From the NCBI GenBank assembly GCA_051880035.1, contig JBJENE010000059.1, forward strand, positions 1-26,468: 26,468 nt of DNA, written 5' to 3'. The position numbers were made by a program, and so were the translations under genes. How positions within the stretch are numbered: the first letter of the stretch is position 1; each line of letters begins with the position of its first letter. This DNA comes from Eshraghiella sp051880035. Lineage in GTDB: Bacteria > Bacillota > Clostridia > Lachnospirales > Lachnospiraceae. Positions 1-6,943 of the stretch are shown in pieces. The notes under the pieces are model-generated. The model made no database searches. It saw nothing but the letters and a program-made list of their open reading frames with translations, and had not been told where the DNA came from.

Positions 1-1407
1 ACCATTGCCTTTGGTATCCGTCATAAATTCACCGCGATAACCGATCAGGCCGCGGGAAGGAATCGAAAACTCCAGACGGGTATATCCTCCGTTAGCCGGA
101 CTCATTCCCTGCAGCTCTCCTTTTCTGGAAGTCAGCTTCTGGATGATCGCACCGGTAAACTCCTCCGGCACATCAATATAAGCCAATTCCATCGGCTCCA
201 GCTTCTGATTTCTTTCATTGTAGTGATACAGCACCTCAGCCTTGCTGACCGCAAATTCATATCCTTCGCGTCGCATGTTTTCAATGAGTACGGAAAGGTG
301 AAGCTCGCCTCGTCCGGAAACCTTAAAGCAGTCCATGTTTTCAGTTTCCTCAACACGAAGGCTTACATCAGTGTTAAGTTCACGCATAAGTCTTTCCCTT
401 AAGTGGCGGGAAGTAACGAATTTTCCTTCCTGACCTGCCAAAGGTGAATCGTTAACAATAAAATTCATCGCAATTGTAGGCTCTGATATTTTCTGGAAAG
501 GAATTGCATTAGGTGCATCTACGGAGCAGATTGTATCACCTATTTTAATGTCTGATATTCCGGAAACGGCAACGATTGCTCCTACAGAGGCTTCGTTGAC
601 TTCTATTTTGTTAAGCCCGTCAAATTCGTATAATTTGGTGACTTTTACGCGCTGGTGTTTGTCGGAATCATGGTGGTTTACAATCATAACTTCCTGATTG
701 ACTTTAATGGAGCCGTTATCAACTTTTCCTACACCGATTCTTCCCACATATTCATTGTAATCTATGGTACTGATAAGTAACTGTAAAGGTGCATCAATAT
801 CACCGCACGGAGCAGGAATGTTCTTGATAATAGTCTCAAAAAGAGGCTCCATTGTAGTGGAAGAGTCGTTTATATCGTATTTTGCATATCCTTCTCTTGC
901 GGAAGCAAATACAAAAGGACAGTCAAGCTGTTTGTCGTTGGCATCAAGTTCCAGTAAAAGTTCGAGTATTTCGTCAACAACCTCGTCAGGTCTTGCTTCT
1001 GGACGGTCTATTTTATTTACACAGACGATTAAGTCCAAATCGAGCTCAAGGGCTTTTTTTAACACGAATTTAGTCTGAGGCATAACACCTTCGTAAGCAT
1101 CAACCACAAGAATAACGCCGTTAACCATTTTAAGAACTCGTTCAACTTCCCCGCCGAAATCAGCATGGCCCGGAGTATCTATAATATTTATCTTTGTATT
1201 TTTATAATGTACGGCAGTGTTTTTCGAAAGTATGGTAATTCCTCTTTCTCTTTCAATGTCATTGGAATCCATGACTCTTTCAACAACTTCCTGATTCTCA
1301 CGAAATGTACCGCTTTGTTTTAAAAGTTCATCAACAAGAGTGGTTTTACCGTGGTCTACATGGGCTATAATAGCGATATTTCTTACATCTTCACGCTTGG
1401 TAATCAT
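1..1407 (-). CDS. typA: TypA/BipA translational GTPase (3' end cut by window edge)
   Basis: Reading the minus strand from an ATG at 1407 gives 469 open codons running off position 1, so roughly the last 140 residues of a typical ~610-aa TypA are missing. Visible GTPase motifs are the G1 loop AHVDHGKT (residues 15-22), switch I RERGITI (53-59), G3 DTPGH (77-81) and G4 NKID (131-134). These are followed by the EF-G-like domain II and the start of the C-terminal half. The ATG sits behind a clear GGAGG. TypA is a ribosome-binding elongation-factor-like GTPase tied to ribosome assembly and stress or cold growth; that role is family knowledge. The gene is divergent from the SSB-like gene and has its own promoter at 1463-1490. 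No frameshift is seen. Confidence 0.97.
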   Translation of the reverse strand, partial: MITKREDVRNIAIIAHVDHGKTTLVDELLKQSGTFRENQEVVERVMDSNDIERERGITILSKNTAVHYKNTKINIIDTPGHADFGGEVERVLKMVNGVILVVDAYEGVMPQTKFVLKKALELDLDLIVCVNKIDRPEARPDEVVDEILELLLELDANDKQLDCPFVFASAREGYAKYDINDSSTTMEPLFETIIKNIPAPCGDIDAPLQLLISTIDYNEYVGRIGVGKVDNGSIKVNQEVMIVNHHDSDKHQRVKVTKLYEFDGLNKIEVNEASVGAIVAVSGISDIKIGDTICSVDAPNAIPFQKISEPTIAMNFIVNDSPLAGQEGKFVTSRHLRERLMRELNTDVSLRVEETENMDCFKVSGRGELHLSVLIENMRREGYEFAVSKAEVLYHYNERNQKLEPMELAYIDVPEEFTGAIIQKLTSRKGELQGMSPANGGYTRLEFSIPSRGLIGYRGEFMTDTKGNG

Positions 1408-1462
1408 AAAAAGCCTCCAAATTTTATATACTTGAATAATTATTTATAAATGCAACCATAAT

Positions 1463-1490
1463 ATTTTATCATATTTTTTTCATATTACAA
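1463..1490 (-). promoter_or_regulatory. Candidate sigma-A promoter of typA
   Basis: On the minus strand TTGTAA (1485-1490) and TAAAAT (1463-1468) are separated by 16 nt. A TG one base upstream of the -10 makes it an extended -10. It would give a leader of about 50 nt before the typA ATG. Seen by eye only. Confidence 0.55.
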
Positions 1491-1532
1491 GATATTTTAG
1501 TTCTAAAACGTGACATAGCCGAATAAATTATA

Positions 1533-1575
1533 TTGATAAAGTTATCAAACAACATCTGCCGGATAAAATATCCGG
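1533..1575 (+). repeat. Two tandem palindromes in the leader of the SSB-like gene
   Basis: TTGATAA-ag-TTATCAA (1533-1548) and CCGGATA-aaa-TATCCGG (1559-1575) are both perfect 7-bp inverted repeats. They lie 10 nt apart, between the divergent typA promoter and the ribosome site of the SSB-like gene. The first looks like an operator; the second could also form an RNA hairpin about 15 nt before the ribosome site (aagggag, 1591-1597). No regulator is known from the sequence. Confidence 0.5.
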
Positions 1576-1607
1576 ACAACAGCAAAGTAGAAGGGAGAAA
1601 CAGAAGA

Positions 1608-2237
1608 ATGGTTGATAAGGTTATTGAAAACAACAGAGTTACTATTATAGGAGAGGTGGTATCTGAATTCAAATTCAGCCACGAGGTATATGGTGAGGGA
1701 TTCTATACCGTGGACATTTCCGTAAGCCGCCTAAGCAACAGTGTGGATATAATTCCGCTTATGGTCTCAGAAAGACTAATTGATGTAACTGAAGACTTAA
1801 GAGGAATGATGGTGGAAGCATCAGGGCAGTTCCGCTCCTATAACAGGCACGAGGAGAACAAAAACAGGCTTGTTCTGTCTATTTTTGTAAGGGAAATGGA
1901 ATTTCTTAATGATTATGATGATGAAATAAGCACCAATCAGATTTTCCTCGACGGATATATCTGTAAGCCTCCGGTATACAGAAAAACTCCTCTTGGAAGG
2001 GAAATTGCAGATATTCTTATTGCGGTGAACCGTCCTTACGGAAAGTCAGACTATATTCCATGCATTGCATGGGGAAGAAATGCCAGATTTGCAGCAGGAT
2101 TTGAAGTAGGAGGACATATCCAGGTATACGGAAGAATCCAGAGCCGTGAATATGTGAAGCGTATAAGCGAAGATGAATGCGAACGCAGGGTGGCTTATGA
2201 GGTTTCAGTCAGCAAAATTGAATTTTTTGAAGAGTAA
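1608..2237 (+). CDS. Tandem OB-fold single-stranded DNA-binding-like protein
   Basis: 209 aa. The frame is open upstream to 1533, but the ATG at 1608 is preferred because aagggag lies 10 nt upstream and the palindromic leader precedes it. The C-terminal half (about residues 110-208) has the SSB signature: a GYICKPPVYRKTPLG stretch, then ADILIAVNRPYG, then YIPCIAWGRNA. This matches the first strands and the ssDNA-binding core of bacterial SSB. The N-terminal half (about 5-105) has the same strand rhythm (VTIIGEVVSEF...GFYTVDISVSR) but a much weaker match, suggesting a second, diverged OB fold. There is no acidic flexible tail of the kind that recruits partners in classical SSB. It is probably an accessory SSB paralogue binding ssDNA; the true replicative SSB is likely elsewhere. 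Certain of the family, not of the role. Confidence 0.8.
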   Translation: MVDKVIENNRVTIIGEVVSEFKFSHEVYGEGFYTVDISVSRLSNSVDIIPLMVSERLIDVTEDLRGMMVEASGQFRSYNRHEENKNRLVLSIFVREMEFLNDYDDEISTNQIFLDGYICKPPVYRKTPLGREIADILIAVNRPYGKSDYIPCIAWGRNARFAAGFEVGGHIQVYGRIQSREYVKRISEDECERRVAYEVSVSKIEFFEE

Positions 2238-2247
2238 ATATTGGCAG

Positions 2248-2276
2248 TTGACATTTATATATTGTGATGTTACACT
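2248..2276 (+). promoter_or_regulatory. Promoter of the dapA-dapB unit
   Basis: TTGACA (2248-2253), a 17-nt spacer, then TACACT (2271-2276) with an extended-10 TG at 2268-2269. The -35 is a perfect consensus and the spacing is optimal. Transcription would start near 2283, about 30 nt before the lysine riboswitch aptamer, with no other gene between. Confidence 0.75.
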
Positions 2277-2313
2277 AACATTGCAGATGCGGTAATAGCG
2301 CATTGTATTTAAT

Positions 2314-2478
2314 ATTGGTAGAGGTTGCGCGGTTTAATAGTACACTGTGGGATATGTCAGGCATAGGTGAACACATTGGAAAGGAAACAGCGCCGAAGCA
2401 GTATAATCCTGAAGTTATACGGGCTGGGTATGTGGTTAAGAGCCACATAACTGTCATCGCAAGATGGGGAGCTACTTA
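2314..2478 (+). promoter_or_regulatory. Lysine riboswitch (L box)
   Basis: The conserved L-box blocks occur in order: GTAGAGGTTGCGC (from 2318), AATAGTACACTG (from 2336), GCGCCGAAGCA (from 2390), GGGCTGGG (2421-2428), CTGTCATCGCAAGATGGGGAGCTAC (2451-2475, split by a short loop). The P1 closing helix GTAG/CTAC joins 2318-2321 to 2472-2475. One helical arm is visible as TATGTGG/CCACATA around 2429-2448, another as AGTATAA/TTATAC around 2400-2420. It lies between a strong promoter and an intrinsic terminator directly ahead of dapA. By family knowledge, lysine binding stabilises P1 and favours termination, lowering dapA/dapB expression. Confidence 0.95.
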
Positions 2479-2512
2479 AAGTGTTATTTATTCTTTTGTT
2501 GAGTAAAGCATT

Positions 2513-2542
2513 AAGAGTTGGCATTCCTGTCAGCTCTTTTTT
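2513..2542 (+). terminator. Riboswitch-controlled intrinsic terminator
   Basis: An 11-bp stem (2513-2523 with 2528-2538, including two G-U pairs) with a TTCC loop, followed by a T run to 2542. It lies 37 nt after the aptamer and about 70 nt before the dapA start. The 3' side of P1 (CTACTTAA, 2472-2479) is partly complementary to TTAAGAG at the 5' side of this stem, which could form the antiterminator. That pairing is inferred. Confidence 0.88.
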
Positions 2543-2610
2543 ATTGGGCAGAGGTATTGCTTATAAAAAGAGTGTGGAAATGTTAAAAATTATATAAACA
2601 GGAGGAAAAA

Positions 2611-3495
2611 ATGTCATTATTTACAGGTGCCGGTGTTGCACTTATAACACCAATGAAGGAAGACGGAAGCGTCAATTACGAAAAATTAGCTGAAATAATC
2701 GAATTTCAGATTAAAAATGAAACAGACAGCATTATTATCTGCGGAACTACAGGTGAGGCTGCGACTCTTTCAGAAAAGGAGCATATGGATGTAATCCGTT
2801 TCTGTGTGGAAAAGACAGCAGGAAGAATTCCTGTTATTGCTGGAACAGGTTCCAACTGTACGGAGACGGCAGTTACACTTTCCAAGGAAGCACAAGAAGC
2901 GGGAGTTGACGGACTTCTTTGTGTTACACCATATTATAACAAGGCTACACAGTCAGGACTTATAGCTCATTTTACCGAAATTGCAAACTCAGTTGACATT
3001 CCTATCATTTTATACAATGTTCCGAGCAGAACAGGCTGCAATATTAAGCCTGCAACAGTTGCAAAGCTCTTTAAAGAAGTAGATAATATTGTGGGAATTA
3101 AGGAAGCATCAGGCGATATTTCACAGGTAGCAGAGCTTATGGCACTTACTGACGGTAAGATTGATTTGTACTCAGGAAATGATGACCAGGTAGTGCCTAT
3201 TATGTCACTTGGCGGTAAAGGAGTAATTTCTGTTCTTTCCAATGTGGCGCCTAAGGCGGCACATGATATTCCGACAGAATATCTTAAGGGCAATGTTAAA
3301 GAGGCATGTGAATTGCAGCTTAAGGCAATAGAATTAATTAAAGCTTTATTCTGTGAGGTTAATCCTATACCTGTTAAGCATGCAATGAATCTTATGGGTA
3401 TGGAAGTAGGACCTCTTCGTAAGCCTCTTTCACCAATGGAACCTGCCAATCTTGAAACTCTTAAAAAAGCAATGGCAAATTATGGATTATTATAA
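2611..3495 (+). CDS. dapA: 4-hydroxy-tetrahydrodipicolinate synthase
   Basis: 294 aa, normal length, with aggagg five nt before the ATG. It condenses pyruvate with aspartate semialdehyde, the first committed step to diaminopimelate and lysine. The TIM-barrel catalytic residues are in place: T46-T47 in GTTGEAATL, Y109 in TPYYN, Y135 and R140 in YNVPSRTG, and the Schiff-base lysine K164 in GIKEASGD. Compared with the lysine-sensitive E. coli enzyme, two allosteric-site positions differ: the His53 equivalent is E55 and the Glu84 equivalent is T86, while N82, H58 and Y108 remain. Feedback inhibition by lysine may therefore be weak, leaving control to the riboswitch. dapB follows 28 nt downstream. 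Confidence 0.98.
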   Translation: MSLFTGAGVALITPMKEDGSVNYEKLAEIIEFQIKNETDSIIICGTTGEAATLSEKEHMDVIRFCVEKTAGRIPVIAGTGSNCTETAVTLSKEAQEAGVDGLLCVTPYYNKATQSGLIAHFTEIANSVDIPIILYNVPSRTGCNIKPATVAKLFKEVDNIVGIKEASGDISQVAELMALTDGKIDLYSGNDDQVVPIMSLGGKGVISVLSNVAPKAAHDIPTEYLKGNVKEACELQLKAIELIKALFCEVNPIPVKHAMNLMGMEVGPLRKPLSPMEPANLETLKKAMANYGLL

Positions 3496-3523
3496 TAATC
3501 CGGAAAAATTGAGGAAAAATAAA

Positions 3524-4279
3524 ATGGTAAACATAATAATGCACGGCTGCAACGGCAAAATGGGCCGGGTAATTACCGGAATCGTTGAAGCAGACGAGAA
3601 TGCCGCAATAGCAGCGGGAGTGGATATTTTTGATGACGGACATAACTCTTATCCGGTTTTTAAAGGAATTAAAGAGTGTACTGTACCTGCAGATGTAATT
3701 ATTGATTTTGCATCAGCAAAAGCGGTAGATGACCTTCTTGACTATGTAGAATCAAAAAAGATACCCCTCGTTCTTTGTACAACAGGTCTTTCAGAAGAAC
3801 AGATTAACAGGGTTTCACAAGTTAGTAAAAGTGTGGCTGTATTAAGGTCTGCAAACATGTCTTTGGGAATTAACACCATTATGAAAGTTCTCAAAAACAT
3901 ATCTCCATTGCTTGCAGAAGCAGGATATGATATTGAGATAGTAGAAAAGCATCATCACTTTAAAGTTGATGCTCCGAGCGGAACGGCACTTGCTCTTGCT
4001 GATTCAATTAATGAAAGTCTTTCTGAAAAATATTCTTACAAATACGACAGATCAAAAGAGCGTATTCAAAGACCGCATAATGAAATCGGTATCAGCGTAG
4101 TCCGAGGCGGTACAATCGTAGGAGAACATGAAGTTATTTTTGCAGGCGAGGATGAAGTAATTGAAATTAAGCATACTGCGTATTCAAAAGCCGTTTTCGC
4201 AAAAGGTGCCGTAGAAGCTGCCAAGTTTCTTAAAGGAAAACCTGCAGGATTGTATACGATGAAAGAAGTAATTGGTTAA
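3524..4279 (+). CDS. dapB: 4-hydroxy-tetrahydrodipicolinate reductase
   Basis: 251 aa. The frame is open back into dapA, but the ATG at 3524 is chosen because GAGG lies 9 nt upstream and the protein then begins MVNIIMHGCNGKMGR, the standard N-terminal Rossmann nucleotide loop. It reduces the DapA product with NAD(P)H. CTTG (residues 85-88) and the family signature EKHHHFKVDAPSGTA (141-155) are visible, with H143/H144 and K147 at the catalytic positions. It lies 28 nt after dapA in the same riboswitch-controlled unit. Other steps of the pathway (lysC, asd, dapL or dapF) are not in the window. Confidence 0.97.
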   Translation: MVNIIMHGCNGKMGRVITGIVEADENAAIAAGVDIFDDGHNSYPVFKGIKECTVPADVIIDFASAKAVDDLLDYVESKKIPLVLCTTGLSEEQINRVSQVSKSVAVLRSANMSLGINTIMKVLKNISPLLAEAGYDIEIVEKHHHFKVDAPSGTALALADSINESLSEKYSYKYDRSKERIQRPHNEIGISVVRGGTIVGEHEVIFAGEDEVIEIKHTAYSKAVFAKGAVEAAKFLKGKPAGLYTMKEVIG

Positions 4280-4301
4280 TAATTTCTGATTTTTGGTTCA
4301 T

Positions 4302-4330
4302 ACTATAAATACACAAAATATTTTTATAGT
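4302..4330 (+). repeat. Inverted repeat before the lipoprotein gene
   Basis: ACTATAAA (4302-4309) and TTTATAGT (4323-4330) form an 8-bp A/T-rich inverted repeat with a 13-nt loop, ending right at the aaaggag ribosome site. It has no T run of its own and is not a convincing terminator. It may be an operator or a weak mRNA hairpin. Confidence 0.4.
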
Positions 4331-4343
4331 AAAGGAGCCTAAA

Positions 4344-4625
4344 ATGAAAAAGATAAAATATTTACTTGTATGTGCCGCTATGTCAGCATGTATGCTTTGT
4401 TTTGCAGGTTGTGGTAATAATGATAACAACGGGAGCAGCCAGTCCGCTACTGGTGGAACAGAATCAACTTCTGACAGAAACCATGGAACCACTGCTAACC
4501 ACAAAAACGAAAACAATACCAACAACGGTACAGATGCAAGCAAGGGAATTATCGAAGATATGGGAGACGATATAGGAACCATATTGGATGATCTTGCAAC
4601 AGATGCAAAGAATCTTGTGGAATAA
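4344..4625 (+). CDS. Small low-complexity lipoprotein
   Basis: 93 aa, starting at the ATG at 4344 with aaaggag 6 nt upstream; an in-frame ATG at 4293 lacks a ribosome site. A lysine-start signal peptide runs to a lipobox FAGC with C23 as the lipidated cysteine. About 45 residues rich in Asn, Thr, Ser and Gly follow, a disordered tether. The last ~28 residues are an acidic, probably helical segment (SKGIIEDMGDDIGTILDDL). No enzymatic motif is present. It is probably anchored to the outer face of the membrane. It lies 64 nt after dapB with no obvious terminator between, so it could be co-transcribed. I do not recognise a function. Confidence 0.8.
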   Translation: MKKIKYLLVCAAMSACMLCFAGCGNNDNNGSSQSATGGTESTSDRNHGTTANHKNENNTNNGTDASKGIIEDMGDDIGTILDDLATDAKNLVE

Positions 4626-4680
4626 ACTGTTTATGTGTTATTCCATTCCAAAATGAAAATCATAATCCAAAAAGTAAAAG

Positions 4681-4815
4681 GGATGTAAAAAAATCGTCCG
4701 AAAGAATGTTTTTGCTTATTTGATGCCGTAACGGTACTAAGGCTACACAGAACAAAGCCTAAGTACCGACGGCATCAAATATCTTTCCGGCGGTTTCTTT
4801 ACATCCTGATTTTTT
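4681..4815. terminator. Very long imperfect hairpin, likely bidirectional terminator
   Basis: An almost continuous inverted repeat spans 4681-4806. The arms pair as 9 bp (4681-4689/4798-4806), 8 bp (4691-4698/4789-4796), 6 bp (4700-4705/4782-4787), 13 bp (4717-4729/4769-4781), 7 bp (4732-4738/4762-4768) and 5 bp (4740-4744/4756-4760). The apical loop is 11 nt, and about 11 unpaired nt lie on the left arm only (4706-4716). A T run follows at 4810-4815 on the plus strand; on the minus strand the sequence after the hairpin is also T-rich. Its place between convergent genes suits a shared terminator, but 48 pairs is far more than termination needs. Confidence 0.75.
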
Positions 4816-4822
4816 ATCGTTA

Positions 4823-6736
4823 TTAAAGCTCATCAAGCTCACGCATCCACATTGCGAAACTCGCATCACTCGGCATTCTTAAGTCACCCCTCGGGGACAC
4901 CGCAACGGAACCTACCTTCGGGCCGTCAGGCAGACATGAACGCTTAAATTGCTGCGTGAAAAATCTTTTATAAAAAACTTTGAGCCATTTCAAAATGATT
5001 TCATCTTCATATATGCCGCAAAAGGCAATACGGGCAATACGATATACCTTGGAAGGCGCATAACCGAAACGCAGGATATAGTATAAAAAGAAATCATGAA
5101 GCTCATAAGGACCTACGATATCTTCCGTTTTCTGGGATATAACACCGTCAACCGGAGGAAGAAGTTCCGGACTGACAGGGGTATCAAGAATATCCAGAAG
5201 AATGGCACTGAGGACGGAATCGTTGCAGGTGTCTGCATAATATCTTACAAGATGTCTTACCAGGGTTTTCGGAATGGAGCTGTTAACACCGTACATTGAC
5301 ATATGGTCTCCGTTGTAGGTTGCCCATCCCAAGGCCAATTCGGACATATCACCTGTGCCGATAACCATTCCGCCGTTCATATTGGCAATATCCATAAGAA
5401 TCTGGGTGCGTTCCCTTGCCTGGGAATTTTCATAAGTTACATCGTGTATATCCGGGTCCTGTCCGATATCACTAAAATGAAGTGATACGGAATTCTTAAT
5501 ATTAACTTCCTTAAGAGTGGCATTAAGACACTGTACAAGCCGGCAGGCATTGCTGTATGTTCTGTCTGTTGTACCGAAACACGGCATTGTAACCGCAATA
5601 ATCCGGTGGAGCGGAATATTTAACATGTTAAAAGCCTTAACCGTAACAAGGAGAGCCAGTGTTGAGTCAAGTCCTCCTGATATACCCACAACAGCACTGT
5701 TGCAGCCTGTGTGCTTAAGTCTTTTTTTGAGCCCCATGGCCTGGATAGTAAGAATTTCTTCACATCTTAAGTCTCTGTGAAGCTTATCGGAAGGCACAAA
5801 AGGTGTTGTGTCATATTTTCTGTTAAGCTCAAGTTCTCTGATACGGAGTGTGAAAGGAACCTGAAAATAATCTGCTTCTGTATCTGTAACAAATGTAGTC
5901 ATGCGGCGTCGTTCGCTGCGTATTCTTCCAAGATCCACATCTGCATATATGGCTTCATTTGTAAAACGCTTTGATTCCTTGAGAAGAGTGCCGTTCTCGG
6001 CAATAATGCTCTGTCCGCCGAAAACCAGATCCTGGGTCGACTCACCTTCACCGGCATTGGCATATACATATGCACAGACAAGGCGGGCAGACTGTCCTGT
6101 AATAAGACTTCTTCTGTATATATCTTTGCCGGTAGTCTCGTCACTGGCAGAGCTGTTAACTATCAGAGTCGCTCCTGACAGAGCATGTCTGATTGACGGA
6201 GGCGAAGGAGCCCATACATCCTCGCAGATTTCTGCCGCAATCGACAGTTCCGGAAGATTTGAGCAGTTAAAAAGTATATCTGTACCAAAAGGAACCGGCT
6301 CCGTATCGCCAATATCCACAAGTACAGCTTTCGATGGTCCCGGAGAAAAATGTCTGGCTTCATAAAACTCTGAATAATTGGGAATATAAGTTTTGGGAAT
6401 GAGCCCGAGAACCTGTCCGTCACCAAGGGCGGCAGTTACATTGTATAATTTGTTCTTGTAAAGAAATGGCATTCCGACAAAAGCGATATAATTCCTTCCT
6501 CCCGTATATTCAGCAAGTCTTTTTACGGATTTAAGTGCTTCATTGATAAGGGTATCCTGTAAAAATAAATCCTGACAGGTATATCCTGTTATGCAAAGCT
6601 CAGGAAAAACAACCACATTGGCTTTGTGGAGCTCGGCTTCGTTCATAAGACGTATAATTTCATTTTCGTTGGCGGAACAGTCCGCAACGGTAATATGCGG
6701 AGTCATGGCGGCGCATCTTATAAATCCTTGTTTCAT
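4823..6736 (-). CDS. nadE: Glutamine-dependent NAD+ synthetase
   Basis: 637 aa, the usual length for the glutaminase-fused form. The N-terminal nitrilase-like domain (about 1-290) supplies ammonia from glutamine with the triad E46 (in VVFPELCITGY), K115 (in IPKTYIPN) and C171 (in AAEICEDVW). The C-terminal domain carries the ATP-pyrophosphatase loop SGGLDST (353-359), where NaAD is adenylylated and amidated to NAD+. Because it carries its own glutaminase, no separate amidotransferase subunit is needed. A GAGG lies about 8 nt before the ATG, and a good promoter lies at 6779-6807. It converges on the dapAB-lipoprotein unit across the long hairpin. All key residues are intact. Confidence 0.97.
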   Translation of the reverse strand: MKQGFIRCAAMTPHITVADCSANENEIIRLMNEAELHKANVVVFPELCITGYTCQDLFLQDTLINEALKSVKRLAEYTGGRNYIAFVGMPFLYKNKLYNVTAALGDGQVLGLIPKTYIPNYSEFYEARHFSPGPSKAVLVDIGDTEPVPFGTDILFNCSNLPELSIAAEICEDVWAPSPPSIRHALSGATLIVNSSASDETTGKDIYRRSLITGQSARLVCAYVYANAGEGESTQDLVFGGQSIIAENGTLLKESKRFTNEAIYADVDLGRIRSERRRMTTFVTDTEADYFQVPFTLRIRELELNRKYDTTPFVPSDKLHRDLRCEEILTIQAMGLKKRLKHTGCNSAVVGISGGLDSTLALLVTVKAFNMLNIPLHRIIAVTMPCFGTTDRTYSNACRLVQCLNATLKEVNIKNSVSLHFSDIGQDPDIHDVTYENSQARERTQILMDIANMNGGMVIGTGDMSELALGWATYNGDHMSMYGVNSSIPKTLVRHLVRYYADTCNDSVLSAILLDILDTPVSPELLPPVDGVISQKTEDIVGPYELHDFFLYYILRFGYAPSKVYRIARIAFCGIYEDEIILKWLKVFYKRFFTQQFKRSCLPDGPKVGSVAVSPRGDLRMPSDASFAMWMRELDEL

Positions 6737-6778
6737 GTCAAATCCTCGATTCGATAGATTAAATAACTGTTACATATC

Positions 6779-6807
6779 AGTATAAAATATTGTTTCCATT
6801 TTTTCAA
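6779..6807 (-). promoter_or_regulatory. Promoter of nadE
   Basis: On the minus strand TTGAAA (6802-6807), a 17-nt spacer and TATACT (6779-6784). The leader would be about 35 nt. It overlaps a plus-strand promoter (6790-6818), so the two would compete for polymerase. Confidence 0.7.
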
Positions 6808-6818
6808 TATGCTATAAT
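6790..6818 (+). promoter_or_regulatory. Divergent promoter reading into a GC-rich island
   Basis: TTGTTT (6790-6795), a 17-nt spacer and a perfect TATAAT (6813-6818) with extended-10 TG at 6810-6811. No plus-strand gene follows until addB at 7482. The nonamer TGCTATAAT recurs exactly at 6890-6898, a second possible extended -10. Confidence 0.5.
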
Positions 6819-6943
6819 GAGCCTTGCGGCGATGTGCGCTTGCGGACATCGACATAAGGCGAAAACACACACGGAGACGCCAGTCGACGTGCTATAATTC
6901 AATAATAAAGCCGATTACAGATGTTTCTGTAGTCGGCTTAATA
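6819..6943 (+). ncRNA. Possible small RNA: GC-rich structured island
   Basis: The 6821-6890 segment is about 60% G+C by count, unlike its A/T-rich surroundings, and has no open reading frame of note. It can fold into a stem: GCCTT (6821-6825) with AAGGC (6856-6860), enclosing CGATGT (6830-6835) with ACATCG (6846-6851). A plus-strand promoter sits just upstream and a 13-bp hairpin (6908-6939) ends the region. The predicted start near 6825 would trim the outer pairs, and the plus-strand T tract after the end hairpin is weak. I do not recognise a known RNA family. It could instead be a regulatory region for nadE. Confidence 0.3.
6908..6939 (-). terminator. Intrinsic terminator of the FMN_bind-like gene
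   Basis: AAGCCGATTACAG (6908-6920) pairs over 13 bp, with one G-U, to CTGTAGTCGGCTT (6927-6939); the loop is 6 nt. On the minus strand it is followed by CTTTATTATT and lies just after the stop codon of the gene ending at 6944. It is less convincing in the plus direction. Confidence 0.75.

Noticed and set aside
2275..2457. Minus-strand open frame of 60 codons in the dapA leader
   Set aside because: It coincides with the lysine riboswitch aptamer, whose conserved blocks explain the sequence.
2967..3449. 160-codon open frame antisense to dapA
   Set aside because: It lies wholly within an unmistakable dapA, has low-complexity Ser/Ile-rich translation and no ribosome site; a shadow of codon bias on the other strand.
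5901..6365. 154-codon plus-strand open frame within nadE
   Set aside because: It is antisense to the conserved nitrilase domain of NadE, with no family resemblance and no ribosome site.
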